A stretch of 64,000 bases of DNA, from assembly GCF_024970185.1 (NCBI RefSeq), contig NZ_CP103965.1, forward strand, positions 4,545,001 to 4,609,000, read 5' to 3'. Under the pieces are notes generated by a model. It saw nothing but the letters and a program-made list of their open reading frames with translations, did no database searches and was not told where the DNA came from. Origin of the DNA: Pseudomonas sp. N3-W (GTDB lineage: Bacteria; Pseudomonadota; Gammaproteobacteria; Pseudomonadales; Pseudomonadaceae). The translations under genes and the position numbers were made by a program. Every line of letters begins with the position of its first letter. Within the stretch, counting starts at the first letter, position 1. Shown here piece after piece: positions 35,461 to 44,600 of this stretch.

Positions 35461-36204
35461 ATGCCTGCATTAAAAAATTTCGTCGCCGTTGACTGGCGTT
35501 CGGGAAAAGACAAAATCTATTTCTTTTTCAAAGACAGCAACACCTATTCCAAATTCATGATTGACGGAAACCGGGTACTTGATGGATACCCTGCGCCGAT
35601 CACCTATGGCAACTGGAAAGATTTTCACGTTCATGCCCGGCACCTGCGATTTGGCTTCACTACCACAGCACTCCCACCAGGCAGTCCGCTTGACGAGGAT
35701 ACGCTCTGGCTTTTCTACTACGACGGCTACTGGCCAATGGTCAGTAGCTACAGTCAAGATGAGGACAAGGTTGTCAGGACCGCTCGGCTTGAGGATTCGG
35801 ACTGGGCAGAATTACTTCCTTACTTTGACCATATCGTTGCCGGTACATGGTGGCAACGCTCAGGAAAAATGGCGCAATTTCGGTTCCTTATGAACAACGG
35901 CCATTTCCTGACCCTTGACTGGAACTTATCGATAAACGGCCCCTACTCAGGACCTCTCGATTTCAATCACGGGATACCTGAAATAACCGTCGACCCCATC
36001 AATAACAAAACATGGCCGGGCCTTGAACCCTACAAGGACCGCATCATTACCGCGGTGCAGAACGACCGGTCATTTGCTGACAGTTATTATTATATTTTCC
36101 TGACCAATAACGAGTACATCACCTATAACATCGGCCAAAACAAAGTCGAATACGGCCCGTACAAAGTCACTGACGTGACCTGGCCTGGACTGCTGCGCGA
36201 CTGA
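35461..36204 (+). CDS. Hemopexin-repeat protein (four blades, photopexin-like)
   Basis: A 247-residue protein with no signal peptide. Four hemopexin-type repeats can be read, each following the pattern I-x-A...YFF...Y..Y....VxxGP..I....WPGL: blade 1 about 5-53 (KIYFFFKDSNTYSKF, GYPAPITYGNW), blade 2 about 58-120 (LWLFYYDGYWPMVSSY), blade 3 about 124-190 (MAQFRFLMNNGHFLTLD, TWPGL) and blade 4 about 193-246 (YYYIFLTNNEYITYN, TWPGL). Bacterial four-blade examples include photopexins of Photorhabdus. AAAGGAATCAG precedes the ATG. Base composition is clearly AT-richer than its neighbours, suggesting acquisition. It splits dsbRS from dsbD. The ligand is unknown. Confidence 0.8.
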   Translation: MPALKNFVAVDWRSGKDKIYFFFKDSNTYSKFMIDGNRVLDGYPAPITYGNWKDFHVHARHLRFGFTTTALPPGSPLDEDTLWLFYYDGYWPMVSSYSQDEDKVVRTARLEDSDWAELLPYFDHIVAGTWWQRSGKMAQFRFLMNNGHFLTLDWNLSINGPYSGPLDFNHGIPEITVDPINNKTWPGLEPYKDRIITAVQNDRSFADSYYYIFLTNNEYITYNIGQNKVEYGPYKVTDVTWPGLLRD

Positions 36205-36238
36205 GCGTCATCAAGGTCTCATGGCAGCCACGGGCGGC

Positions 36239-36260
36239 GGTTAATCACCGGTTAATCGCC
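36239..36260 (+). promoter_or_regulatory. Candidate DsbR-binding direct repeats before dsbD
   Basis: GGTTAATCACC (36239-36249) and GGTTAATCGCC (36250-36260) are direct repeats with an 11-bp period, the usual layout for OmpR/PhoB-type regulators. They sit 45 nt before the dsbD start inside a GGGCGGCG/CGCCGCCC inverted repeat. Confidence 0.6.
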
Positions 36261-36304
36261 GCCCACCATTGTGCACTTCACCTGCACAGGGATAAGGCCT
36301 ACCC

Positions 36305-38041
36305 ATGCGTCGACTGTTTTTCCTTTTTGCTCTTCTGATCTCGGCTGTGGCCCAGGCAGGGACCAATCCGTTCGAGACAAAACCTGAATTTCTCCCGGTC
36401 GAGAAGGCGTTCATTCTGACCTCCGAGCGCCTGGAGTCCGGTGAAACCCAACTCTTCTGGCAGATTGCCGATGGCTACTACCTGTATCAGAAGCGTCTGA
36501 AGCTCGATGGCCTGACACCGGAGCAGCACCCTGTATTGCCGGAAGGCGAGTCCCATAGCGATGAGTTCTTCGGTGAACAACCGGTCTATCGTCAAGGTCT
36601 GGAACTGAAAATCCCCGCCGGTGCCACCGGTCAAATCAAGGTCGGTTTCCAGGGCTGTGCCGATGCCGGCCTGTGTTACCCGCCGCAAACCCAGGTCGTG
36701 GACCTGGGCGGCGCAGCGCCGGCAGCCGTTGCAAACGAAGCGCCAGATCAAGCCCTGGCCAGCGGTCTGCAACAGCGGGCATTGGGTTGGAGCCTGCTGG
36801 TGTTCTTCGGTCTCGGTCTGTTGCTGGCTTTCACGCCCTGCTCATTACCCATGTTGCCGATTCTGGCCGGTCTGATCGTTGGCAGCGGTGCCACGCCAAG
36901 ACGCGGTTTCGCCCTGGCTACCAGCTACGTGATTTGCATGGCGCTGGTGTACGCGTCGATGGGCGTTCTGGCTTCACTGCTGGGCGCCAATCTGCAAGCG
37001 CTGCTGCAAAACCCCTGGCTGCTGGGCAGTTTTGCCGCCGTGTTCGTGTTGCTGGCACTGCCGATGTTCGGCTTTTTCGAACTGCAATTACCGGTGGCGG
37101 TGCGTGATCGACTGGAAAACGTCTCGCGCAATCAACGCGGTGGCAGCCTGATCGGGGCCGGTGTGCTGGGGGCCCTTTCCGGGCTGTTGGTGGGGCCGTG
37201 CATGACCGCACCACTGGCCGGTGCCCTGCTCTACATCGCGCAAAGCGGTAACGCCATGCACGGCGGGCTGATTCTGTTTGCCATGGGCATCGGTATCGGC
37301 GTGCCGTTGCTGTTGCTGGTGACGGTCGGTAACCGCTTCCTGCCCAAACCCGGCGCCTGGATGAACCTGCTCAAAGGTATCTTCGGGTTCCTGTTTCTGG
37401 CCACCGCGCTGCTGATGTTGCGCCCGGTGCTGGATCAATCGCTGTGGGTCGGCTTGTGCGGGGCCTTGCTGGTGATTGCCGCCTACAGCGCCTGGAAACA
37501 GTCTCAGGGTTTTGGTCACGCTGCCCAGCTGTTTGGCGCCAGCTCACTGCTGCTGGGTTTGTGGGGCAGCCTGCTGGTGGTGGGCGCCGCCGGTGGCAGC
37601 GACGACCTGTTCAGGCCATTGCAGATCTACAGCAACACAAACTCAAGCAACGCCGCCAGCCCGATCGGTCACGACGCCTTTACCACCGTCAATAGTCCTG
37701 CCGAGCTGCAACGGGAACTCGATGCCGCACGGGCACAGGGCCAATGGGTGCTGCTGGACTACTACGCCGACTGGTGCGTGTCATGCAAGGTCATGGAAAA
37801 ACAGGTATTCAGCAAAGCCAGCGTGCTCGAAGCCTTGAGTGATGTGCGCTTGCTACGGCTGGACGTGACCGCCGACAATGCCGCCAGCCGCGAGCTGCTC
37901 GGCCGTTACAAGGTGCCGGGGCCACCGAGCCTGCTGTGGATCGGTGTCGACGGTGAAGAGCGCCGCAGCCAGCGCATCACCGGCGAGGTCGATGCCGCCA
38001 CCTTCCTGCAACGCTGGACCACTACCCGAGATGCCCGTTAA
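36305..38041 (+). CDS. dsbD: Thiol:disulfide interchange protein DsbD
   Basis: A 578-residue three-domain reductant conduit. After a signal peptide (VAQA-GT) comes the periplasmic alpha domain with Cys118 and Cys124 (CADAGLCYPP). An eight-helix membrane domain follows with the cysteine motifs TPCSLP (near 179) and GPCMTAP (near 299), and then a periplasmic thioredoxin domain with WCVSC (about 491-494). It passes electrons from cytoplasmic thioredoxin to periplasmic partners such as the downstream TlpA-like protein and DsbG. It starts the dsbD-tlpA-dsbG operon; the downstream gene overlaps its stop by one base. Confidence 0.93.
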   Translation: MRRLFFLFALLISAVAQAGTNPFETKPEFLPVEKAFILTSERLESGETQLFWQIADGYYLYQKRLKLDGLTPEQHPVLPEGESHSDEFFGEQPVYRQGLELKIPAGATGQIKVGFQGCADAGLCYPPQTQVVDLGGAAPAAVANEAPDQALASGLQQRALGWSLLVFFGLGLLLAFTPCSLPMLPILAGLIVGSGATPRRGFALATSYVICMALVYASMGVLASLLGANLQALLQNPWLLGSFAAVFVLLALPMFGFFELQLPVAVRDRLENVSRNQRGGSLIGAGVLGALSGLLVGPCMTAPLAGALLYIAQSGNAMHGGLILFAMGIGIGVPLLLLVTVGNRFLPKPGAWMNLLKGIFGFLFLATALLMLRPVLDQSLWVGLCGALLVIAAYSAWKQSQGFGHAAQLFGASSLLLGLWGSLLVVGAAGGSDDLFRPLQIYSNTNSSNAASPIGHDAFTTVNSPAELQRELDAARAQGQWVLLDYYADWCVSCKVMEKQVFSKASVLEALSDVRLLRLDVTADNAASRELLGRYKVPGPPSLLWIGVDGEERRSQRITGEVDAATFLQRWTTTRDAR

Positions 38042-38907
38042 TGCTGACCTTTACCCTCGGCACCTTTGCCATCGCGCTTAATCACCTGCTATTGATCAGT
38101 GCGTTGGCGCTGGCCACTTTTGTGGGCTGGCGGGTAGCCAAACGCGGTGGCGAAAATCCCGAATCGGCATTGTTCAGCCTGTTCCTGCTGGGGATGCTGG
38201 CGGCGCGAATCGCTTTCGTCATCACGTATTGGGCTCAGTATCGCAATGATCCATGGCAGATCATCGACCTGCGCGACGGTGGTTTTCTCGCCTGGCCGGG
38301 GGTGATCGCGCTGGTACTGGCCGCGCTGCTGCGAGGCTGGCGTCGGCCCGGTCTGCGCCGGCCAATGGGGTTTGGCGTCGCCAGTGGCCTGGCATTCTGG
38401 CTGCTGGCGACTTTTTCCCTGAGCCTTTACGAACAAGGCACGCGACTGCCGGAAATCACCTTGCGCAATGCCGCCGGCGAAACCGTGCAACTGAGCGACT
38501 ACCAGGGTGGACCGTTGGTGATCAACCTGTGGGCCACCTGGTGCCCGCCTTGCCGTCGGGAAATGCCGGTGCTGGAAAACGCCCAGCACCAGCGCCCCGA
38601 CCTGACGTTCCTGTTCGTCAACCAGGCCGAAAGCATGCAAAGCGTCGCCACCTTCCTTGAAACCCAGGGCCTGAGCCTGTCCAACGTGCTGTTCGACGGC
38701 GGTGGCCGCCTGGGTCAGGCCGTGGGTTCCATGGCGCTGCCGACTACCCTGTTCTATAGCAATGACGGGCGCCTGTTGGGCAGCCATCTAGGCGAGTTGT
38801 CGCAAGCCAGTCTGGCCCGCGCCCTTGAAAGCTTCGATACCCCTGACGCCGCGATACCGCCAACTTCTGTAAGGAAACTGCCATGCACCGCCTCCGCCAC
38901 CTGCTGA
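38041..38907 (+). CDS. Membrane-anchored TlpA/DsbE-like thiol-disulfide protein
   Basis: A 288-residue protein that joins an N-terminal membrane region of about four helices (to about residue 130, resembling the Lgt-like modules attached to some thioredoxins) to a periplasmic TlpA-type thioredoxin domain. The active site is WATWCPPCRREMP (near 166-172), and the cis-proline is in MALPTTLFY. It is probably reduced by DsbD. It corresponds to PA2477. The ATG shares its A with the dsbD stop (TAATG), and its last 25 nt overlap dsbG. Confidence 0.88.
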   Translation: MLTFTLGTFAIALNHLLLISALALATFVGWRVAKRGGENPESALFSLFLLGMLAARIAFVITYWAQYRNDPWQIIDLRDGGFLAWPGVIALVLAALLRGWRRPGLRRPMGFGVASGLAFWLLATFSLSLYEQGTRLPEITLRNAAGETVQLSDYQGGPLVINLWATWCPPCRREMPVLENAQHQRPDLTFLFVNQAESMQSVATFLETQGLSLSNVLFDGGGRLGQAVGSMALPTTLFYSNDGRLLGSHLGELSQASLARALESFDTPDAAIPPTSVRKLPCTASATC

Positions 38908-39650
38908 CGCTGACCCTGGGCGCTGCCCTGCTGCACTTGCCGTCGGTCCAAGCCGAAGAACTGCCCGATGCGATCAAGAAGATCGAAGCCAAAGGCGCAA
39001 AAATCGTCGGCCAGTTCGACGCGCCCGACGGCCTGCGCGGTTATGCGGCGCAATACCAGAACCGTGGCATGGCGCTGTACCTGACCCCGGACGGCAAGCA
39101 TGTATTGCTGGGCAATCTGTATGACGCCGACGGCAATGACCTGAGCAGCGCACCGTTGCAAAAACTGGTGTACGCGCCAATGGCCAAGGAAGTCTGGGGC
39201 AAGATGGAAGCGAGTAACTGGATCGCTGACGGCAGCAAGGACGCGCCACGCGTCGTCTATCTGTTCAGCGATCCGAACTGCCCTTACTGCAATATGTTCT
39301 GGGAGCAGGCGCGGCCTTGGGTCACGTCGGGCAAGGTGCAGTTGCGGCACATCATGGTCGGCATCATTCGCGAAGACAGCCCCGGGAAATCCGCCGCGCT
39401 ACTGGCCGCCAAAGACCCCGGCAAAGCCCTGCAGGAACATGAAAAAGCCGGTAAGGCGAGTCCGCTCAAAGCGCTGAAAGACGTGCCACCGGCGATCCAG
39501 GCGAAATTGGCGGCGAACATGAAGCTGATGGACGACCTGGAGTTGTCAGCGACTCCGGCGATTTTCTATATGGACGACAAGGGCGAGTTGCAGCAACAGC
39601 AAGGTGCGCCTTCGCCGGAGAAGTTGGTGAAGATTCTAGGGCCCAAGTAG
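38883..39650 (+). CDS. dsbG: Disulfide isomerase/chaperone DsbG
   Basis: A 255-residue periplasmic protein with a signal peptide ending at VQA-EE, an N-terminal dimerisation domain and a thioredoxin domain with active site CPYC (SDPNCPYCNMFWEQARPW, about 133-136) and cis-proline in LSATPAIFYMDD. DsbG protects single cysteines from sulfenylation and corrects disulfides, kept reduced by DsbD. It has an AAGGAAA ribosome site inside the end of the preceding gene, showing translational coupling. Confidence 0.92.
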   Translation: MHRLRHLLTLTLGAALLHLPSVQAEELPDAIKKIEAKGAKIVGQFDAPDGLRGYAAQYQNRGMALYLTPDGKHVLLGNLYDADGNDLSSAPLQKLVYAPMAKEVWGKMEASNWIADGSKDAPRVVYLFSDPNCPYCNMFWEQARPWVTSGKVQLRHIMVGIIREDSPGKSAALLAAKDPGKALQEHEKAGKASPLKALKDVPPAIQAKLAANMKLMDDLELSATPAIFYMDDKGELQQQQGAPSPEKLVKILGPK

Positions 39651-39672
39651 CCAAGGTGGCCGGACGGTCCCC

Positions 39673-39736
39673 TTCGCGAGCAGGCTCGCTTCCACAAGTG
39701 ATCGCCTATCCCTGTGGGAGTGGGCTTGCTCGCGAA
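39673..39736. repeat. REP doublet
   Basis: Inverted REPs TTCGCGAGCAGGCTCGCTTCC and GGGAGTGGGCTTGCTCGCGAA lie between the convergent dsbG and hydrolase genes, separated by a short spacer. Confidence 0.85.
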
Positions 39737-39753
39737 GGCGTCAGAGTAAGCGA

Positions 39754-40566
39754 CTAAGTTCTCTCAGCCAAAAACGCCAACAACGCCTCGGTCACAAACC
39801 CGGCATTCTCCAGATTGGAGATATGCCCCGCCTGCGGCACCAGCACACAAGGGCAACCGATCAACTCGGCCATCTCCTTTGCCTCCGAGGGCGGTCTCGG
39901 CTTGTCCTGATCGCCACACATCACCAGCGTGGTGGCAGGATTCAGCTGCCCCAGACGCGGCAACAAGTCATCCCGACCAAAGGTAATCCGCCCCATCGGT
40001 ACGATGCTTTCGCGCAAGCGCTCAGCGGGCAATGCCGCCAGTGACGCACGGAAATCCTGGTACAGCGCCGACTGCGGATCGATGCCCGGACGGAAGAAAA
40101 TCGGCACCACAATATCCAGCAACTGCGGCGAGATCACGCCGGTTTCTTCGATCAGCTTGAACAGTGAAAAGTAATACTGACGAGTCGGCTCCGGCTCGAC
40201 GCCGACATAGGTGTCCATCAGCACCAGGCCATTGAGTCGCTGCGGTGCCGAGAGCGCCAGGCGCACGCCCCACATGCCGCCGACCGACAACCCAACCAGC
40301 GTGACCCGGTCAATCTGCAGATGATCGAGCAATGCCAGTGCCTGACGGGCAATGTCATCCAGCGACGTCGTGCCTTCGGGCAAAGGCCCGGACTGACCAT
40401 GCCCCCACAGGTCCAGGGCAATCACCCGATAGTGCTTCGACAACTCGGCAATCTGCGGCGCCCACATGGCCTGGTCCCACAGATAACTGCCGGCCAGCAA
40501 CACGGCGGGACCGGTGCCTTGATCGATGTAGTGAAGGGGTTGTCCGTCTACTGTTGCGAAGGGCAT
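39754..40566 (-). CDS. Alpha/beta hydrolase
   Basis: A 270-residue alpha/beta hydrolase with the oxyanion region LLAGSYLWDQAMW, nucleophile elbow GLSVGG (Ser near 95), acid in MCGDQDKPRP and His in QAGHISNLE. The overall pattern resembles PcaD-like lactonases and general esterases, but no pathway neighbours help. A GGAGA ribosome site precedes the ATG. It is divergent from the PLAT-like remnant. Confidence 0.85.
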   Translation of the reverse strand: MPFATVDGQPLHYIDQGTGPAVLLAGSYLWDQAMWAPQIAELSKHYRVIALDLWGHGQSGPLPEGTTSLDDIARQALALLDHLQIDRVTLVGLSVGGMWGVRLALSAPQRLNGLVLMDTYVGVEPEPTRQYYFSLFKLIEETGVISPQLLDIVVPIFFRPGIDPQSALYQDFRASLAALPAERLRESIVPMGRITFGRDDLLPRLGQLNPATTLVMCGDQDKPRPPSEAKEMAELIGCPCVLVPQAGHISNLENAGFVTEALLAFLAERT

Positions 40567-40784
40567 CGGCTGTCTCCTTTTTTGAAATTGGGGCTCCGAA
40601 AAGCTCAGGCAGCCTGCCTCGCCGCCACGTCACCGTCAATGTCCGCACGTATCAAGAGTTTTCAATCGCCTTCCAGGACATTCGTTCCACTTATAAAAAG
40701 AAACAACCCTCGACACGCAAAAACACAACCGTCTGATACGTTAAACACGCTTCATCCCTATCAATTTTCTCAAGGACGAGAACC

Positions 40785-41559
40785 GTGCTGAGCAACCTCA
40801 CTCGAAACTTCGACCGCAGCGCCAACATTACCGAACTTACCATCACAGCAAAAATTCATGACAGCTCTTGGTCCGGAACCGATGACAGGATCTATATAAG
40901 CATGAGCCACGAGGCCAACCTGCAACTTCTGGCCGAATCGCCCAGAGTTGGCCCTCACCATCGGTATTGATCTGCAACGAATGTTTGGTCCGCCAAAGCG
41001 TGCACATCAGTGAACTTGACCATGTCGCGCTATATCAACTACCGGTTGAACATCCCGTGGCCAGCGACGACTGGGAACTCGAATCGTTGACCTTGAACGC
41101 CAACGGCGTTTTTACCAATACGTCGTTCAGAAAGGTCAATCGGTGGCTCGACAACCATTCCACTCATTTGCAACAGGTTTGGGCCGCAAACATCGAATGG
41201 TCGGCCTGGACCAACCCGGACCACCGGCCGCTCGACCTTAATGTCCAGACCTATCCAATCCGCTGGATGCCCTATATCGCGGACGTCAAGGCCTGGAGAA
41301 CGTACGACCCATCCAGAATCGAAGGTGTCGGCCAGTTGGTTGGGCAGTGATCGACCGGTCATTTGTGCCGGTGAGTTTTTTTGTTTCGCACGTTAATGGA
41401 GAACACTTCGTTAGCAATATCATCGCCACGGTCAATGATGATTCAGGACACTATCAGCCTGACGGCGGCGCATGCCTGAAGTACGTTTCAGAAAAATTCG
41501 AAGCGTTGGGTCTTGATATGAGCCATACACAGTGGTTATGGAGAAACGTCGACTCCTGA
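40785..41559 (+). pseudogene. PLAT/LH2-like gene spread over three reading frames
   Basis: Three short frames follow each other: 40785-40970 (GTG start with AAGGACGAG before it), 40967-41350 and 41347-41559. Each begins exactly where the previous one stops (TTGA and GTGA overlaps) and each step is a -1 shift. The first holds ITELTITAKIHDSSWSGTDDRIYISM, like the first strands of PLAT domains. The second holds ISELDHVALYQLP and SDDWELESLTLNANG, like the later strands. The third (VPVSFFVSHVNGEHFVSNII) is unassigned. It is either a decayed or frameshifted single gene or three coupled small genes. It is AT-richer than its neighbours. The gap 40567-40784 holds no other gene. Confidence 0.4.
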
Positions 41560-41568
41560 TAATCAAAA

Positions 41569-41608
41569 CTGGCTGCAAGTTGCCAATTTTTTTGCAACTT
41601 GCAGCCAG
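41569..41608. terminator. Terminator of pvdL
   Basis: A perfect 15-bp stem (CTGGCTGCAAGTTGC, 41569-41583, and its complement at 41594-41608) has a T-rich 10-nt loop and, on the minus strand, is followed by TTTTGATTATC. It begins 15 nt beyond the pvdL stop. Confidence 0.85.
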
Positions 41609-41622
41609 CGAGAACTTCACAA

Positions 41623-44600
41623 CTACAACCCCTCCAGCTCCGCCATCAGGTCATTCAACCGATCCACTTTCTCTTCGGTGATATCACTGGCCGCCAAGCC
41701 GTCGATGTACTGCGCCAGCTCTTCCACCGTGCTGCATTCGAACATCGCCCGCAGCGGCACGTTGCGTTGCAGGGCTTTTTGCACCCGCGAGGCAATTTGT
41801 GTCGCCAGCAGTGAATGGCCGCCCAGTTCGAAGAAGTTGTCGCGAACGCCGACCTGCTCGACCTTCAGCACCTCGGCCCAGATGTCGGCCAGGGTCTGCT
41901 CCAGTCCGGTGCGCGGGGCCAGGTAGTCCTGGCTCTGCAACTGACCGATTTCCAGCGCCGGCAAGGCCTTGCGGTCGAGTTTGCCGTTGGCATTGAGCGG
42001 CAGCTTGTCGAGCCACAGCCAGTGCAGCGGCACCATGTACTCCGGCAGTTCGGCGCGCAGGCGTTGCTTGATGCGATCGAGACGCTCAGTCGGATTCAAT
42101 GAAGAATCTGCCGCCACCAGATAGCCGACCAGGTGTTTACCGTTGACGCCTTCCTGCACCCCCACCGCGCCGTCGCGCACTTCAGGTTGCTCATGCAGGC
42201 GCGCTTCGATTTCCCCCAGCTCAATGCGGTAGCCGCGAATTTTCACCTGATGGTCAACCCGGCCGACATACTCCAGCACACCGTCAGTGCGACGGCGAGC
42301 CAGGTCGCCGGTGCGATACAGGCGCTCCCCCGGCGCGCCGAACGGGTTCGGGACAAACACCGGAGCAGTACGCAGCGGATCGCTGACATAGCCGCGCCCG
42401 ACACCGGTGCCGGCGACACACAGCTCGCCCACGGCCCCCAGCGGCACCAGTTCGAGTGCGCCGTCGAGCAGGTACAAACGGTTGTTGTCGGTCGGCGTGC
42501 CGATCGGCAAGTAACTGCCACGGGTCGACGCCATGTCGACACGGAAGAACGCCACGTCATCCGAGCACTCCGCCGGGCCATAGGCGTTGACCAGGCCGAT
42601 GTCCGGGTAACGCAGCAGCCACTGGTGCGCCAGTTCCGGCGGCATCGCTTCACCGGTCGGCAGCATCCAGCGCAGGCCGTCGAGGCTCATGCGGTCCTGG
42701 GCGAGCATGCCCTGAATCAGCGACGGCACGCTTTCCAGCACGGTGATGCCCTGTGCCTGAACGTGCGCCAGCAAACCTTGCGGATCATGGGCGATGGTGT
42801 TCGGCACGATGTCGACCCGTGCGCCAAACAACGGCGCGGCGAGGAACTGCCAGACCGAAATGTCGAAGCTCTGCGACGCCGTTTGTGCAATCACGTCGCC
42901 AGCGCCGAGGTTCAGGTACGGCACCTTGCTCAGCTGGTTGTTGAGCATGCCGCGCTGTTCGACCATCACGCCTTTGGGCAACCCGGTGGAACCCGAGGTG
43001 TAGATCACGTAGGCCAGGTTGTCCGGGGCGCTGTAGATGCCCGGGTTCTGCACCGATGCATCGCTTGTTTGCACGTCTTCCCAGACCAGCAACTTCGGTC
43101 GATTGACGCAAGCGAACTCATCCAGCAACGCCAGCGCTTGCTCGCGGCAGGCTTGCGTGCAGACCAGCAACGGCGTGCGGCTCAGGTCGATAATCCGGCT
43201 CAGGCGCTGGCTCGGCAGGCCCGGGTCCAGCGGCAGGTAACCGGCACCGGCCTTGAAACTGCCGATGATCATGCCCAGCAGATCCAGATTACGTTCGGCC
43301 AGCAGCGCCACCGGTTGATCCAGCCCGACGCCGGCAGCGATCAAGGCATGACCGAGACGGTTGCTACGCTGATTGAGTTCGACGTAACTGTGCAGCCGGT
43401 CGAGGCAACTGGCGGCAATCCGTTGCGGATACGCGGCGACCTGGGCTTCGAACAGTTCGACGTAGCTCTGCTCCAGCGGGTAATCGTGTTCGCTCTGGTT
43501 GCAACCGTGGATCAGGAAATCCTGTTCCTCGGCGCCCAACAGCGGCAGGTCCGCCATGTCGCCATGGAAGCCCTCGACCAGTGCCAGCAGCAAACGCTTG
43601 AACTCACCGAGCATGCGCTCGACCGTGGACTCGTCGAAATAACGCTGGTCGTAGGACAGGTGCAGGCCGAGGTCATCCCCCGGATAGCAGACCGCCGTCA
43701 GCGGGAAGTTGGTGTGGGTGCGGCCTGAATCCGAGGTGGCATTGAGGCTCTGCGCACGGTCCAGCACCGACACTTCCACCGGCGCGTTCTCGAACACGAA
43801 CAGGCTGTCGAACAGCGGCTGGCCCTTGGGCAGCTCGCTGTTTTCCTGGATTGTCACCAGCGGCAGGTATTCGTACTCACGCAGCTGCATGTTGCTGTCG
43901 AGCAAACCACTGAGCCACTGGCGAACGCTGCAGCGCTGATCGTCTTCGGGCATTTTCACCCGCAGCGCGATGCTGTTGATGAACAGCCCGACGGTGCGTT
44001 GCATCTCTGGCATTTCCACCGGACGCCCCGCCACCGTGACGCCGAACAGCACGTCACGATCACCGCTCAGGCGCCGCAATACCAAGGCCCACGCCGCTTG
44101 GGCGAAGGTATTGATGGTCAGTTGATGGGCCTGGGCCAGTTCGCGCAGTTGGGCACCGTCCCGAGCGTCGAGTCGGGTGTAGCGGTCGCCGACGATCATG
44201 CCGCCGCTGTCACCGGCGTGTTCGCGCAGGAACGGTCGGTCACTGGGAATCGGCGTCGTGCGTTCGAAGCCTTGCAGATTGGTTTTCCACCACTGCCGCG
44301 CCTCGGCCAGGCTCTGGCGTTGCAGCCAGCCGATGTAGTCGCGATAACGCGGCGGCACCGCCAGTTGCGGCTCGCGGCCTTCGCCGAGCGCCATGTAGAT
44401 TTCAAAGAAGTCGTTCATCAGCAGCGAACGACACCAGGCATCGATCAGGATGTGGTGGTTGCTCATCATGAACCAGTAGCGCGCCGCGCCGACCTTGATC
44501 AGACGCAGATGGAACGGCGCCTGATTGAGCAGATCGAACCCGGCATCACGTTCGCTTTTGAGCAGGGCTTGCAGCTTCGGCTCTTGCTCGGCGTCAGCGA

